A DNA stretch of 64,000 nt from positions 1 through 64,000 of the forward strand of contig CALSPZ010000001.1 of assembly GCA_943788365.1 (NCBI GenBank). Reading direction: 5' to 3'. Below the pieces are notes generated by a model. The model was given only the letters and a program-made list of their open reading frames with translations, had not been told where the DNA came from and made no database searches. Numbering within the stretch: the first letter of the stretch is position 1; each line of letters starts with the position of its first letter. A program made the position numbers and the translations under genes. This DNA comes from CAJQGY01 sp905478015. Lineage in GTDB: Bacteria; Pseudomonadota; Gammaproteobacteria; Magnimaribacterales; D2472. Below are positions 8,909 to 17,312 of the stretch, in pieces.

Positions 8909-10010
8909 ATGAAACATTTATCAATTATTAAAACTTTTGTATTTATTCTGGCTTATAGCTCTTTTGCAATAGCAGACCACCATTCTAGTTCTGAGCATGG
9001 CTCTAAAATAAAATATGTTAGTTACAACCAAATTGGTAATCCTGCAGAAGTGCTTGAGGTAAAAACAGAGGCCTCGCGTGAACTAAAGAGTGGTGAAGTT
9101 AGAGTCAAAGTATTGGCCGCACCAATCAATCCTTCTGATGTATTACAAATAGCTGGCATGTATGGTGTTGATGCTGTATTGCCTGCAAGACCTGGCAGTG
9201 AAGGCGTTGGCCGAGTAACAGAGATAACACCAGAAGTTAATAGTTTAAAAGTTGGTCAGTTAGTCCTTCTTGCTAGTGGCAGTACTTGGGCAGAAGAATT
9301 AGTAGGTCCATCTGCAGGTTTTTTACCTTTGCCTAACTTAGGTCCTATCGGCGCTGATGTAATCGAGCAGCTTGCAATGTCAGCTGTTAATCCATTAACC
9401 GCATTACTTATGCTTACTTCTTTTGACAGATATTAAAGAGGGTCAATGGATTGCACAAAGCGCTGCAAACTCAGCAGTTGGCGGTTATGTAATTCAGCTG
9501 GCTAAACAGCGAGGTATAAAAACTGTAAATATTGTTCGCCGTGAAGGCTTGGCAGATGATCTTAAAGCCAAAGGAGCGGATGTTGTTTTAATTGATGGAC
9601 CAGATCTTGCCCAACAAATTGCAGAGGCAACAGGTAATGCACCAATCATGTTAGCACTAGACCCAGTTGGCGGTGATACATATGGTCGTTTAGCAGACAG
9701 TTTAGGATATGGCGGTACCTTGATTACTTATGGAGTGCTATCAGGAAAACCGGCAACACTTAATACAGGAAAAGTTATTTTCAATGATACTCATTTGCGA
9801 GGTTTTTGGCTTTATAAGTGGTATCAGACAGCTACTATGCAGGACAAGCAAGAAGCTTTTGGACAGATAATCCCACTTATTGCAAATGGCACTTTAAAGG
9901 CCAATATTGACTCGCGTTACACAGTTGATCAGATTGAAGAAGCAGTGACTCGTGCTTGGTCAGGTGGTAGAAATGGAAAGGTGCTTATTGTTCCAAGTCC
10001 TATAGAATAA
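8909..10010 (+). CDS. MDR zinc-type NAD(P)H oxidoreductase with signal peptide, frameshifted
   Basis: Two abutting frames make one medium-chain dehydrogenase/reductase of the quinone reductase / 2-enoyl reductase type. The first (8909-9436) carries the GroES-like half with APINPSDVLQ and RPGSEGVGRV. The second (from about 9423) carries the Rossmann half with NSAVGGYVIQLAKQ and GGDTYGRLADSLGYGG. The frame changes in TTTT at 9421-9424; with one T fewer the junction reads NPLTALLMLTSLTDIKEGQW, as expected for this family, and gives 366 residues. An N-terminal hydrophobic segment ending in AIADHH looks like a cleavable signal peptide, odd for a cofactor-dependent reductase. It may be a sequence error or a true null allele. 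Substrate unknown; quinones or enones are plausible. Confidence 0.82.
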
Positions 10011-10019
10011 TTTAGACTG

Positions 10020-10877
10020 ATGTCGATTTGGAATGATTTGACCTGGATTGAGGGTATTAGATCTCATTTTTTATCTATTTTCTTTGATACCATTTCATTG
10101 GCTGGATACCCAACATTTTTAATACTATTTATCTCATTTGGTTATTTTTATTGGTCTCCATCCAGATTCTCTAGAGTAGCAATGATGTTGTTTATATCAG
10201 GCTTAATAAATGCTTTTCTTAAAGATTTCTTCCAAGATGCAAGGCCTGCAATTGAACTAATGCTAGATCCAAAAGTTGGAACCTCCTATGGATGGCCTAG
10301 TGGACATTCTCAGATTGCAGTTACTCTTTGGGGCCTGCTTGCGTATGAATTAAAAAATAAATGGGCAACCGTTGGAGCAATTACAATAATAATATTAATT
10401 GCTTTTAGCAGGATGTATTTAGGAGTCCATGATCTTGGTGATGTTTTTGCCGGATTAATTATTGGAGGAATAATTCTTTTAATTTGGCACTATGCTGTGA
10501 TTAATAATTGGTATGAGAGCTTATCTAAAAAATCTTGGCTAATGTTAATACTTATTTTTCAATTAATACTCTATATTTTATATCCATCGCATGAAGATCA
10601 TGAACTCAGTATATGGTTTTTAGGAGTAATGACTGGATGGTTTATTGGAGCTTCAAATATTAATGTAATTTCCAATCCTGTAAAAAAGCTTCTAACATCA
10701 ATTTTTGCTATTCTTATAGTCTTCTTTCTTTTAATAGTTATCACGAAGATAGAAAGTGGGATAGGTACCGCAGGACTGTTTGGGTTTATAGCTAGCTACT
10801 GTCTTGGCATGACTTTTTCAATTTTAGTAACTTGGGTAATTCCACGTTTTTTGAGATTAGCGAGACTAGCTTCATAA
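10020..10877 (+). CDS. PAP2-superfamily membrane phosphatase
   Basis: The three phosphatase signature blocks are all present: KDFFQDARP (about residue 66), PSGH (about 94) and SRMYLGVHDLGD (about 130), giving the catalytic His of PSGH and the His/Asp of the third block. The protein (285 aa) has an N-terminal PAP2 core with several membrane helices and an additional C-terminal half of four to five helices. Family members remove phosphate from lipid phosphates such as phosphatidic acid or undecaprenyl diphosphate, usually at the outer face of the inner membrane. It starts 9 bases after the MDR stop and probably shares its transcript. Exact substrate unknown. Confidence 0.85.
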   Translation: MSIWNDLTWIEGIRSHFLSIFFDTISLAGYPTFLILFISFGYFYWSPSRFSRVAMMLFISGLINAFLKDFFQDARPAIELMLDPKVGTSYGWPSGHSQIAVTLWGLLAYELKNKWATVGAITIIILIAFSRMYLGVHDLGDVFAGLIIGGIILLIWHYAVINNWYESLSKKSWLMLILIFQLILYILYPSHEDHELSIWFLGVMTGWFIGASNINVISNPVKKLLTSIFAILIVFFLLIVITKIESGIGTAGLFGFIASYCLGMTFSILVTWVIPRFLRLARLAS

Positions 10878-10916
10878 AATATAATAATTTTTTTAAGATA
10901 TGCAAGGAGAATGAAA

Positions 10917-11924
10917 ATGAGACAAATTCAATTAAAGAAACCTGGTGGTTTGGTAAATATTTCAGTTTGCGATGCTGAAATTCCTAAACCAAATAACAAC
11001 GAAGTTATTATTAAGATTGCTGCAAGCAGTCTTAATTATCACGACCTTTTGGTAGCCTTGGGCTTTATTCCTACTGATGATAATAGAGTCCCCCTTTCAG
11101 ATGCTGCAGGAGAGATAGTAGAAATTGGATCTGATGTGGTTAATTGGAAGAAGGGAGATAAGGTTATGAGTGTCTGTTTTCCTAATTGGCAGAGTGGACC
11201 ACCAAAATACGAGCTTTTAAGTTTTATAGGTGATCATGAGGATGGGTATGCAACAGAATATATTGCTATTCAAGACACAGCTATAACAAGAATTCCAACC
11301 AATATGAGCTTAGAAGAATCGGCAACACTTCCCTGTGCAGGTCTAACTGCTTGGCGAGCTTTGGTTGACGATGGAAAGCTTCAAGCTGGAGAAACCGTTT
11401 TAGTTCAAGGCACAGGAGGTGTTTCAATTTTTGCTCTTCAACTAGCTAAATCAATGGGGGCGAAAGTTATTGCAACATCATCTTCAGAAGAAAAATTAGA
11501 AAAGCTTAGATTGCTTGGAGCCGATGAGGTAATAAATTACAAGGAAACTCCAGAATGGGGTAAAGAAGTTTTAGCTAAAACAAATAATGAGGGTGTTGAC
11601 CATGTTATTGAAGTTGGCGGAGGTGGAACTTTTGGTGAATCTGTTAGGGCTGCAAAGCTTGGCGGACATATTGCGCTAATTGGTGTTCTTAGTGGGCCTA
11701 ATGCAAGTGAAATAGTTTTACCAAGGATTTTCCTTAAACAAATTAGAATGAGTGGAATATCAATGGCTAATAAAGAATCTCAAATAGCTATGATCGAATA
11801 CTTAGAAAAGACAGATATTAAGCCAGTAATAAGTGATACTTTTGATTTAGCTGATTTAGCTAAAGCTTTTCAACATCAAATAGATAATAAACATTTTGGA
11901 AAAATATCCATTACGATGGAATAA
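10917..11924 (+). CDS. Zinc-type alcohol dehydrogenase-like NAD(P)-dependent oxidoreductase (MDR)
   Basis: A cytosolic MDR enzyme of 335 residues. The N-terminal GroES-like domain carries SSLNYHDLLV and DAAGEIVEIGSDV; the Rossmann half has VQGTGGVSIFALQLAKSMGA (about residue 160) and VIEVGGGGTFGES. The members with NYHDLL are NADP-dependent reductases that usually lack the structural zinc cysteines, and I see no such cluster. ATG 10917 lies 7 bases from AAGGAG (10904-10909) and is preferred over ATG 10911, which is only one base away. It is the third gene of a same-strand run (MDR, PAP2, MDR, methyltransferase, SDR, SDR). Substrate unknown. Confidence 0.87.
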   Translation: MRQIQLKKPGGLVNISVCDAEIPKPNNNEVIIKIAASSLNYHDLLVALGFIPTDDNRVPLSDAAGEIVEIGSDVVNWKKGDKVMSVCFPNWQSGPPKYELLSFIGDHEDGYATEYIAIQDTAITRIPTNMSLEESATLPCAGLTAWRALVDDGKLQAGETVLVQGTGGVSIFALQLAKSMGAKVIATSSSEEKLEKLRLLGADEVINYKETPEWGKEVLAKTNNEGVDHVIEVGGGGTFGESVRAAKLGGHIALIGVLSGPNASEIVLPRIFLKQIRMSGISMANKESQIAMIEYLEKTDIKPVISDTFDLADLAKAFQHQIDNKHFGKISITME

Positions 11925-11943
11925 ATCTTAACTATAAATTTAT

Positions 11944-12561
11944 ATGCAAAAAGCTACTGATGTTTTTGATGAATGGGCTAAAAATGGCAAAGATATTGGC
12001 ATGGAGGAAGGGCATGCCTTATCTGTAGATGAGATGCTTAATTTTGCTCTTAATGAGAGAGCTTCTATTAATAAAAATTTTAGTTTTCTAGATATCGGAT
12101 GTGGGAATGGCTGGGTAACTAGAAAAGTTTCAAATAATTCTCTTTGTTTAAATGCTATTGGCATAGATGGAGCAAAGCAGATGATTGAAAATGCTAAATC
12201 TAGAGGCGGCTCAGAAGACTATTTCTGCTCTAATATTGATGAATATAATCCAGAGATAAAATTTGATCTTATTCATTCAATGGAGGTTATGTACTACTTA
12301 AGCAACCCTGGGGATATTATTCAAAAAATATCAGATCTATGGTTAAAAGATAATGGAAGGCTAATCATTGGAATTGATCTTTATTATGAAAACATTGATT
12401 CACATAGTTGGCAGGAAAAAGTTGGAACACCAATGTTAATGTTAAAAGAATTAGAGTGGGTTGAGTTATTAAACAAAGCTGGATTAAAAGAAGTTCAATC
12501 CTGGCGAGCTAATCAAAGCGATGAATGGGCTGGGACTTTGGTCTTGACTGGGAAAAAATAA
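11944..12561 (+). CDS. Class I SAM-dependent methyltransferase
   Basis: A 205-residue Rossmann-fold methyltransferase. Motif I is FLDIGCGNGWVTRKV (about residue 48), followed by GIDGAKQMIENAKSRG for the adenosyl-ribose acidic position and FDLIHSMEVMYYLSNPGDI (about 103-121), the usual motif IV/V region. It begins 19 bases after the MDR gene and is followed within 20 bases by an SDR, so it is part of the same run. Its acceptor is unknown; the YYL segment and size recall small-molecule or cofactor methylases rather than DNA or rRNA ones. Confidence 0.85.
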   Translation: MQKATDVFDEWAKNGKDIGMEEGHALSVDEMLNFALNERASINKNFSFLDIGCGNGWVTRKVSNNSLCLNAIGIDGAKQMIENAKSRGGSEDYFCSNIDEYNPEIKFDLIHSMEVMYYLSNPGDIIQKISDLWLKDNGRLIIGIDLYYENIDSHSWQEKVGTPMLMLKELEWVELLNKAGLKEVQSWRANQSDEWAGTLVLTGKK

Positions 12562-12580
12562 AAAATTAGGAAAATAAAAC

Positions 12581-13440
12581 ATGTCTAAATTTAAGGGTAA
12601 GACTGCAATTATTAGTGGCGGAGCTGAGGGAATAGGTTTATCAGTTGCAAAAGCTCTTGGCGAACAAGGTATGAATATAGTACTTACAGACATTGATCAG
12701 AAAAATCTTGAGATTGCTTCTAAAGAATTAGAAGAATCAGGCGTTCCAGTTCTAGCCGAAAGACTTGATGTGGCTGATGAGAAACAATGGCAGCATGTAG
12801 CCAAGAAAGCAAGTGAGCGATTTGGAAAAGTGCATATGGTGGTAAATAATGCCGGAGTTGGTGGCGACTCAGTATCAGTTGATAACCAAGAAAAAAAAGG
12901 ATGGCAATGGACGCTTGATGTAAATCTTATGGGTGTTGTCTATGGAGCAAAAACAATAGTCCCACTTATAAAAGCCATGGCGAAGGGGGGTGGATTGTTA
13001 ATGTTGCCTCAATGGCTGGTATGGGAGGCTTTCTTCATGGAGGTGCCTATAATGCAACTAAAGCAGCAGTAGTTGCTTTATCAGAAAGCTGGGCCGAGGA
13101 ACTGACATCTCAAAATATTAATGTTTCTGTTTTATGTCCTGCTTTTGTGAAGACGCGTATATATGATTCAGAAAGAAATAGGCCAAAAGAGTACAAATCC
13201 GAGATATCTGGATCAGAGGGCAGCAACAGCTTCCGCAAGAAAACTAAAAAAATGATAGATAATGGAATAGAAGTTTCAATTGTTGGTAAGCGAGTAGTTG
13301 AAGCCCTTAATAATGGAGAGTTATATATTTTCACTCATCCAAACTATCGATCAGAAATACAAAAGAGATTTAAGGCGATTGATGATGCATTTAAAGACTC
13401 TGAAAAAAGTATTGCTCTTAAAGAATCACCAGATAAATAA
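12581..13440 (+). CDS. Short-chain dehydrogenase/reductase, frameshifted
   Basis: Two overlapping frames encode one SDR. The first (from 12581) has the cofactor motif SGGAEGIGLSVAKALGEQG and the NNAGVGG segment. The second (from about 12988) supplies VNVASMAG, the catalytic YNATK and the C-terminus. The switch falls in GGGGGG at 12985-12990; a seventh G would give AKGGWIVNVASMAG, the usual beta-5 sequence, and a protein of 286 residues. As read, the first frame ends at 13072 without the catalytic tyrosine. The catalytic serine region (NVASMAG) is intact in the second frame. AGGA lies 12 bases before the ATG. The reduced substrate is unknown; the best guess is a 3-oxoacyl or hydroxy compound. 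Confidence 0.85.
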
Positions 13441-13460
13441 AATGGTTTTTTCTATGGCAC

Positions 13461-13467
13461 GAAGGAG
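13461..13467 (+). promoter_or_regulatory. Strong ribosome-binding site (GAAGGAG) before a gene with no standard start
   Basis: GAAGGAG matches the 16S 3' end well. The only codon in the frame of the following SDR at a normal distance is ATT at 13476, eight bases downstream. It supports initiation at 13476, or loss of an ATG by sequence error there. Confidence 0.6.
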
Positions 13468-13475
13468 TATTAGTT

Positions 13476-14222
13476 ATTAATAAAGTTGCTTTAATTACCG
13501 GAGGGTCCTCAGGAATAGGCTTTGCCTATGCAGAGCATCTAATTAAAAAAGGTTGGCACGTTCAAATTGTCTCTAATGACAAAGGAAGATCCTTTGATGC
13601 TATTAAAAAACTTAACAGTCCAAATGTTAAAAACTTTATCTATGACCTAACAAAAAAAGATTCAATCTCTAAGCTTTATGATGAGGTGGATACTCCTAAT
13701 TTATTAATTGCTTGCTCTGGCGTAGCTACTAACGGAAAAGCTGAGACATACTCTGATCAAGAGAAGAGTGATGCTTATTATTTAATGTGTGGTGGCGTAA
13801 TTGATCTAATTCAAAAGTTCATACCAAAATTATCTGCACAAAATAATAGCCGCGTAGTAATAATTTCAAGCATAGGTGCAGTAACTCCAATGCCAAAATC
13901 ATCAATTTATTCCAGTGCTAAAGCAGCTATTTATGCATATGGCAGATCTCTTAATGCTGAGTTAAAAAACATAACAGTCACTGTATCTTTACCCGGGTAT
14001 GTCAGAACAGATATTCATAAAAAAGCTGGCCTTAATCATCTTGAAAGAAAAATACCTTCATGGATGTGGATAGATGTTAATAAAGTTGTAATGGAAACTG
14101 AAAGAGCATCGCTTAAAGGAGATAGCTATGTAATACCTGGCATTATTTATAAGTTAGCAAGGCCATTTCTAGGATCCAATGTAGCAAATAAAATATGGAG
14201 ATTTCTAAGTAAAAGAAATTAG
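13476..14222 (+). CDS. Short-chain dehydrogenase/reductase with an apparent ATT start
   Basis: The frame is a complete SDR: NKVALITGGSSGIGFAYAEH at the very N-terminus (cofactor-binding TGGSSGIG), CSGVATNG at about residue 78, VVIISSIGAV with the catalytic Ser, YSSAKAA with the catalytic Tyr-Lys, and LPGYVRTDIH after it. The first standard start, GTG 13686, would cut off the whole cofactor-binding half, so the true start must be near ATT 13476, which has GAAGGAG eight bases upstream. ATT starts are very rare (infC is the known case). Length from ATT is 248 residues. It is the last of a same-strand oxidoreductase run and overlaps the convergent gene at 14219 by four bases. Confidence 0.85.
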   Translation: MNKVALITGGSSGIGFAYAEHLIKKGWHVQIVSNDKGRSFDAIKKLNSPNVKNFIYDLTKKDSISKLYDEVDTPNLLIACSGVATNGKAETYSDQEKSDAYYLMCGGVIDLIQKFIPKLSAQNNSRVVIISSIGAVTPMPKSSIYSSAKAAIYAYGRSLNAELKNITVTVSLPGYVRTDIHKKAGLNHLERKIPSWMWIDVNKVVMETERASLKGDSYVIPGIIYKLARPFLGSNVANKIWRFLSKRN

Positions 14223-14668
14223 TTGCTAATGGGTGATGAATGATGAGCTTTAATTTTTATATTTCCATTAAAAGTATCTAAAACAAATGTGAAAGCTATC
14301 TTTGTGTCTAAACCCTTATGATAAGGTTTCAGGTTCAAAACACCCATCACAACTGAAACTTTTTCTTCAAGCATGAAATTAATATCTAGGGCATCAATAC
14401 TCTTCCAAGGCTTAATAGCAAATCCATTATCCTCAGCAATATCACCATTTATAAAATAAGAAAGGGCGCTTTCTTTGTCGTTTCTAAAAATAACCTCTTT
14501 AGTAAAAGTTGGTTTAAATAATACTTTCGCATTATCAAATGCATAATGACGATCCAAAAATAATTTTGCTTCATCAATATAATTAGCATCTTCTATGAAT
14601 TTATTACCAATACCAATAACTCCATCTTTCCAGGAGTTTAAAAATTTTATGACATCATTATTATTCAT
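14219..14668 (-). CDS. SnoaL/NTF2-like small protein
   Basis: A 149-residue soluble protein. The alternation of a long N-terminal helix, a mid-length hairpin region and a C-terminal strand pair ending in KIKAHHSSPIS resembles the cone-shaped SnoaL/NTF2 or CaMKII-association type of fold, whose members often end in a strand with HxSS. No enzyme can be named. It faces the SDR gene, whose end it overlaps by four bases, and diverges from the DUF1295 gene with a 73-bp gap that should hold both promoters. Confidence 0.6.
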   Translation of the reverse strand: MNNNDVIKFLNSWKDGVIGIGNKFIEDANYIDEAKLFLDRHYAFDNAKVLFKPTFTKEVIFRNDKESALSYFINGDIAEDNGFAIKPWKSIDALDINFMLEEKVSVVMGVLNLKPYHKGLDTKIAFTFVLDTFNGNIKIKAHHSSPISN

Positions 14669-14741
14669 CTATAGCCCTAAAAATTAGTTTTATTTATCTA
14701 TCAAGCTTATAATTTTTGGAAATTATACAACAAACAATTCA

Positions 14742-15683
14742 ATGAATTATCTTCGCCCATTATTTCCATATCTATTAGGTTTAATACTTGTTTTAAGTAC
14801 GCAGAAATTTTTAAATATTGGGTTAATTAATGCCTTGGGGCAATTAACTTTATTTACCTTTGTTGTATGTATTCCAATTTGGAAGACAGGTCGGATGAGT
14901 TATGTAGATATAGGCTGGCCATGGGGTCTTGTTTTATTGGGAACTATAAGCTTTCTCTATAGCGATGGATATTGGCTAAGATCAGCATTAATTTCTTCTA
15001 TGGTAATTTTAGTTGGACTTCGTATGGGCTTTGGCGCGCTTAAATTGTGGCAAGCAGGCTATCTTGAAAGAGAATTTCCGAGATATCAATATCAAAGGAT
15101 TGTTTGGAAGGAAGAAGGCAAAAGCAATACACAATTTGCACTTCAAGTTGATGCAATCTCACAAGGTATGGCAAATGCATCATTTTTAGCCCTCCCAATA
15201 TTAATAACGGCTTCTAACACCAACGAGTCTTTTGTTTTACTTGAATTTATTGGAATGGGCATTTGGTTATTAGCTCTTATTTTTGAGTCTGTTGCTGATT
15301 TTCAAAAATTACTTTTTTTACGGAGTATGAAAAAAGCAAAAAAGTATAATCAAGTTTGTAATATTGGTTTATGGAAGTACTGTCGTCATCCAAATTACTT
15401 TGCAGAGTGGATGGTTTGGAATGGCATTATAGTATTAGCAATACCATCTTTTTTAGGACTTGGAGCAATGGAAATATCTTTTCTTAATGGTGAATTAAGC
15501 AATATTCTTTGGGTTCTTGTGGGTATTGGAATGATATATGCGTCTAGAATGATGTATATAACTTTAGTTTATACCACTGGTGCTATTCCATCAGAACACT
15601 TTTCTGCAATCAAAAGAGAAGGGTACGCAGAGTATCAGCAAAGTACTAATAGATTTTTTCCCGGCCCTAAAAGGAATATTTAG
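14742..15683 (+). CDS. DUF1295 / steroid 5-alpha-reductase-like membrane protein
   Basis: A 313-residue protein with about seven hydrophobic segments. The C-terminal signature CRHPNYFAEWMVWNG (about residue 208), followed by a helix and an EHFSAIKREGYAEYQQ tail, is diagnostic for the DUF1295 family. This family is related to steroid 5-alpha reductases and isoprenylcysteine methyltransferases, which use NADPH or SAM at the membrane. The substrate is unknown. Its end is only three bases from the end of the convergent hxlR-like gene. No Shine-Dalgarno is evident at the ATG. Confidence 0.82.
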   Translation: MNYLRPLFPYLLGLILVLSTQKFLNIGLINALGQLTLFTFVVCIPIWKTGRMSYVDIGWPWGLVLLGTISFLYSDGYWLRSALISSMVILVGLRMGFGALKLWQAGYLEREFPRYQYQRIVWKEEGKSNTQFALQVDAISQGMANASFLALPILITASNTNESFVLLEFIGMGIWLLALIFESVADFQKLLFLRSMKKAKKYNQVCNIGLWKYCRHPNYFAEWMVWNGIIVLAIPSFLGLGAMEISFLNGELSNILWVLVGIGMIYASRMMYITLVYTTGAIPSEHFSAIKREGYAEYQQSTNRFFPGPKRNI

Positions 15684-15686
15684 AAA

Positions 15687-16019
15687 TTATCGATTATCAA
15701 AGATATTCTGCATCACATCTTGATTGTCTGTTCCCCATTTACACCAAGAATCCAATATTGGCCCTAAAGATAAACCAAATTCAGTTAGAGAATATTCAAC
15801 TTTAGGAGGAACAACCTCGTAGACTTTTCTTATTACCAATTGATCTCTTTCCATTTCACGTAACTGCTTTGTAAGCATTTGCTGAGTAATTGGTGCGAGA
15901 ACTTTTTTAAGCTCACCGAATCTTATTGGGCCTTTTCTCAAATTATATGTAATAGCAATTTTCCATTTACCGCCAATAAGCTTAAGTGAATTGGTAATGG
16001 GACAATCAATTTTATTCAT
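15687..16019 (-). CDS. HxlR-family (DUF24) transcriptional regulator, possibly redox-sensing
   Basis: A 110-residue winged-helix regulator with the full family pattern: CPITNSLKLIGGKWK at the start, PIRFGELKKVL, the recognition region ITQQMLTKQLREME and PPKVEYSLTEFG. Cys6 corresponds in place to the conserved N-terminal cysteine that senses quinones or electrophiles in YodB, QorR and similar proteins. The gene diverges from an MDR oxidoreductase, and the palindromic operator at 16032-16043 lies 13-24 bases from its own start codon, so autoregulation is expected. On its strand TATAAA sits eight bases before the ATG with no Shine-Dalgarno, which would fit a leaderless mRNA. Confidence 0.88.
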   Translation of the reverse strand: MNKIDCPITNSLKLIGGKWKIAITYNLRKGPIRFGELKKVLAPITQQMLTKQLREMERDQLVIRKVYEVVPPKVEYSLTEFGLSLGPILDSWCKWGTDNQDVMQNIFDNR

Positions 16020-16021
16020 AG

Positions 16022-16087
16022 TATGATTTTATATACTAGTATGATTTAATTGTCTACTTGCTATTATCATTCCTTAGTCTATATTGT
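16022..16087 (+). promoter_or_regulatory. HxlR-type promoter/operator, copy B (next to the regulator)
   Basis: The divergent gap between hxlR and the MDR gene contains ATACTAGTAT (16033-16042, perfect palindrome) and TGC-TATTAT (TATTAT at 16062-16067), with the same spacing as at 7369-7434. TATGATTT occurs on both sides of the palindrome's left arm (16022 and 16041). Binding at the palindrome would block transcription of hxlR and, from an upstream position, control the extended -10 promoter reading into the MDR gene. Confidence 0.72.
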
Positions 16088-16125
16088 TTCATAAATACGA
16101 ATTTCATATTAATAAGGGGAAAGTT

Positions 16126-17262
16126 ATGTCAGAACAATATTCAAAAGAAATAAGATCAAAAGCAACAAGTGAAGGGAATATTGAAATCTCTATCGCAAAA
16201 GTTGATAAACCAGTTCCAGGCGACGATGAGGTTCTTATAGAGGTCCAAGCATCCCCTATCAACCCTTCAGATCTTGGTCTTTTGCTTAGTTTTGCAGCAG
16301 ACGTACAAAATATTAATGTAACAGGCTCTGGTGATGATACTGTGGCAAAAATGCCAGTCCATCCAGCTTTTATGAATACTTTAAAACCTAGACTAGATGA
16401 ATCTATGCCTGTTGGTAATGAGGGCGCAGGAGTTATTGTAGATGCAGGAGTAAATGCTAAAGACCTTATTGGTAAAACTGTTGGCCTTGCAGGTGGAGCC
16501 ATGTATTCTCAATATAGATGCGTACCAGCTGCTAGTTGCTTGGTTATGAATGACGGCACAACTTCACAACAAGCTGCTTCATCATTCGTAAACCCATTAA
16601 CTGCATTAGCTTTTGTTGAAACTATGAAAATGGAAAATCATACCGCCCTAGTTCACACAGCCGCAGCATCTAATTTAGGTCAAATGCTGGTGAAGATATG
16701 TAAAGATGATGGAATTCCTTTGGTAAATATTGTTAGGAAGCAAGAGCAAGTTGATATTTTAAAAGATCTTGGTGCTGAATACATCTGTAATACAAGCGAT
16801 CCAGATTTCATGAAGACTTTAGTGAATGCATTAGTAGAAACAGGAGCTACTCTCGGTTTTGATGCTACTGGTGGAGGCAATAATGGTGAGCTACCTGGTC
16901 AAATATTAGCTGCTATGGAAATTGCAGCAAATAAAACAGCTAAGGAATATAGCAGATACGGTTCAGATACATATAAACAGGTATATATATATGGCGGGTT
17001 AGATCAGTCTCCAACTGTCCTAAAAAGAGCATTTGGGATGTCATGGGGTCTTGGCGGTTGGTTGCTCACACCAATGATCGGAAAAATTGGTATGGAGAGA
17101 TTTCAAGAAATGAGAGCGAGAGTTGCAAGAGAGATAACAACTACTTTTGCTAGTAACTACGTTCAAGAAATTTCTTTTGAGGAAGTGCTTCAACCTGAAA
17201 TAATTAGAGAGTATGCAAAACAAGCAACTGGTAAAAAATATCTAATAAACCCTCAAAAGTAA
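16126..17262 (+). CDS. MDR family NAD(P)-dependent oxidoreductase, under HxlR-type control
   Basis: A 378-residue medium-chain dehydrogenase/reductase. The N-terminal half contains SPINPSDLGLL and PVGNEGAGVIVDAGVNAKD; the Rossmann half has HTAAASNLGQMLVKICKDDG (about residue 170) and FDATGGGNNGELPGQIL. The ATG at 16126 with AAGGGGA at 16114 is preferred to the upstream in-frame start. It diverges from hxlR, a layout typical of quinone oxidoreductases controlled by DUF24 regulators, so reduction of quinones or other electrophiles is a reasonable guess. An MFS transporter follows 50 bases downstream. It is only distantly similar to the MDR at 8909. Confidence 0.85.
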   Translation: MSEQYSKEIRSKATSEGNIEISIAKVDKPVPGDDEVLIEVQASPINPSDLGLLLSFAADVQNINVTGSGDDTVAKMPVHPAFMNTLKPRLDESMPVGNEGAGVIVDAGVNAKDLIGKTVGLAGGAMYSQYRCVPAASCLVMNDGTTSQQAASSFVNPLTALAFVETMKMENHTALVHTAAASNLGQMLVKICKDDGIPLVNIVRKQEQVDILKDLGAEYICNTSDPDFMKTLVNALVETGATLGFDATGGGNNGELPGQILAAMEIAANKTAKEYSRYGSDTYKQVYIYGGLDQSPTVLKRAFGMSWGLGGWLLTPMIGKIGMERFQEMRARVAREITTTFASNYVQEISFEEVLQPEIIREYAKQATGKKYLINPQK

Positions 17263-17312
17263 TTTATATAATGGTGTTACACTTTTGTTAATGTAACAAC
17301 TTTTTAATTCGT

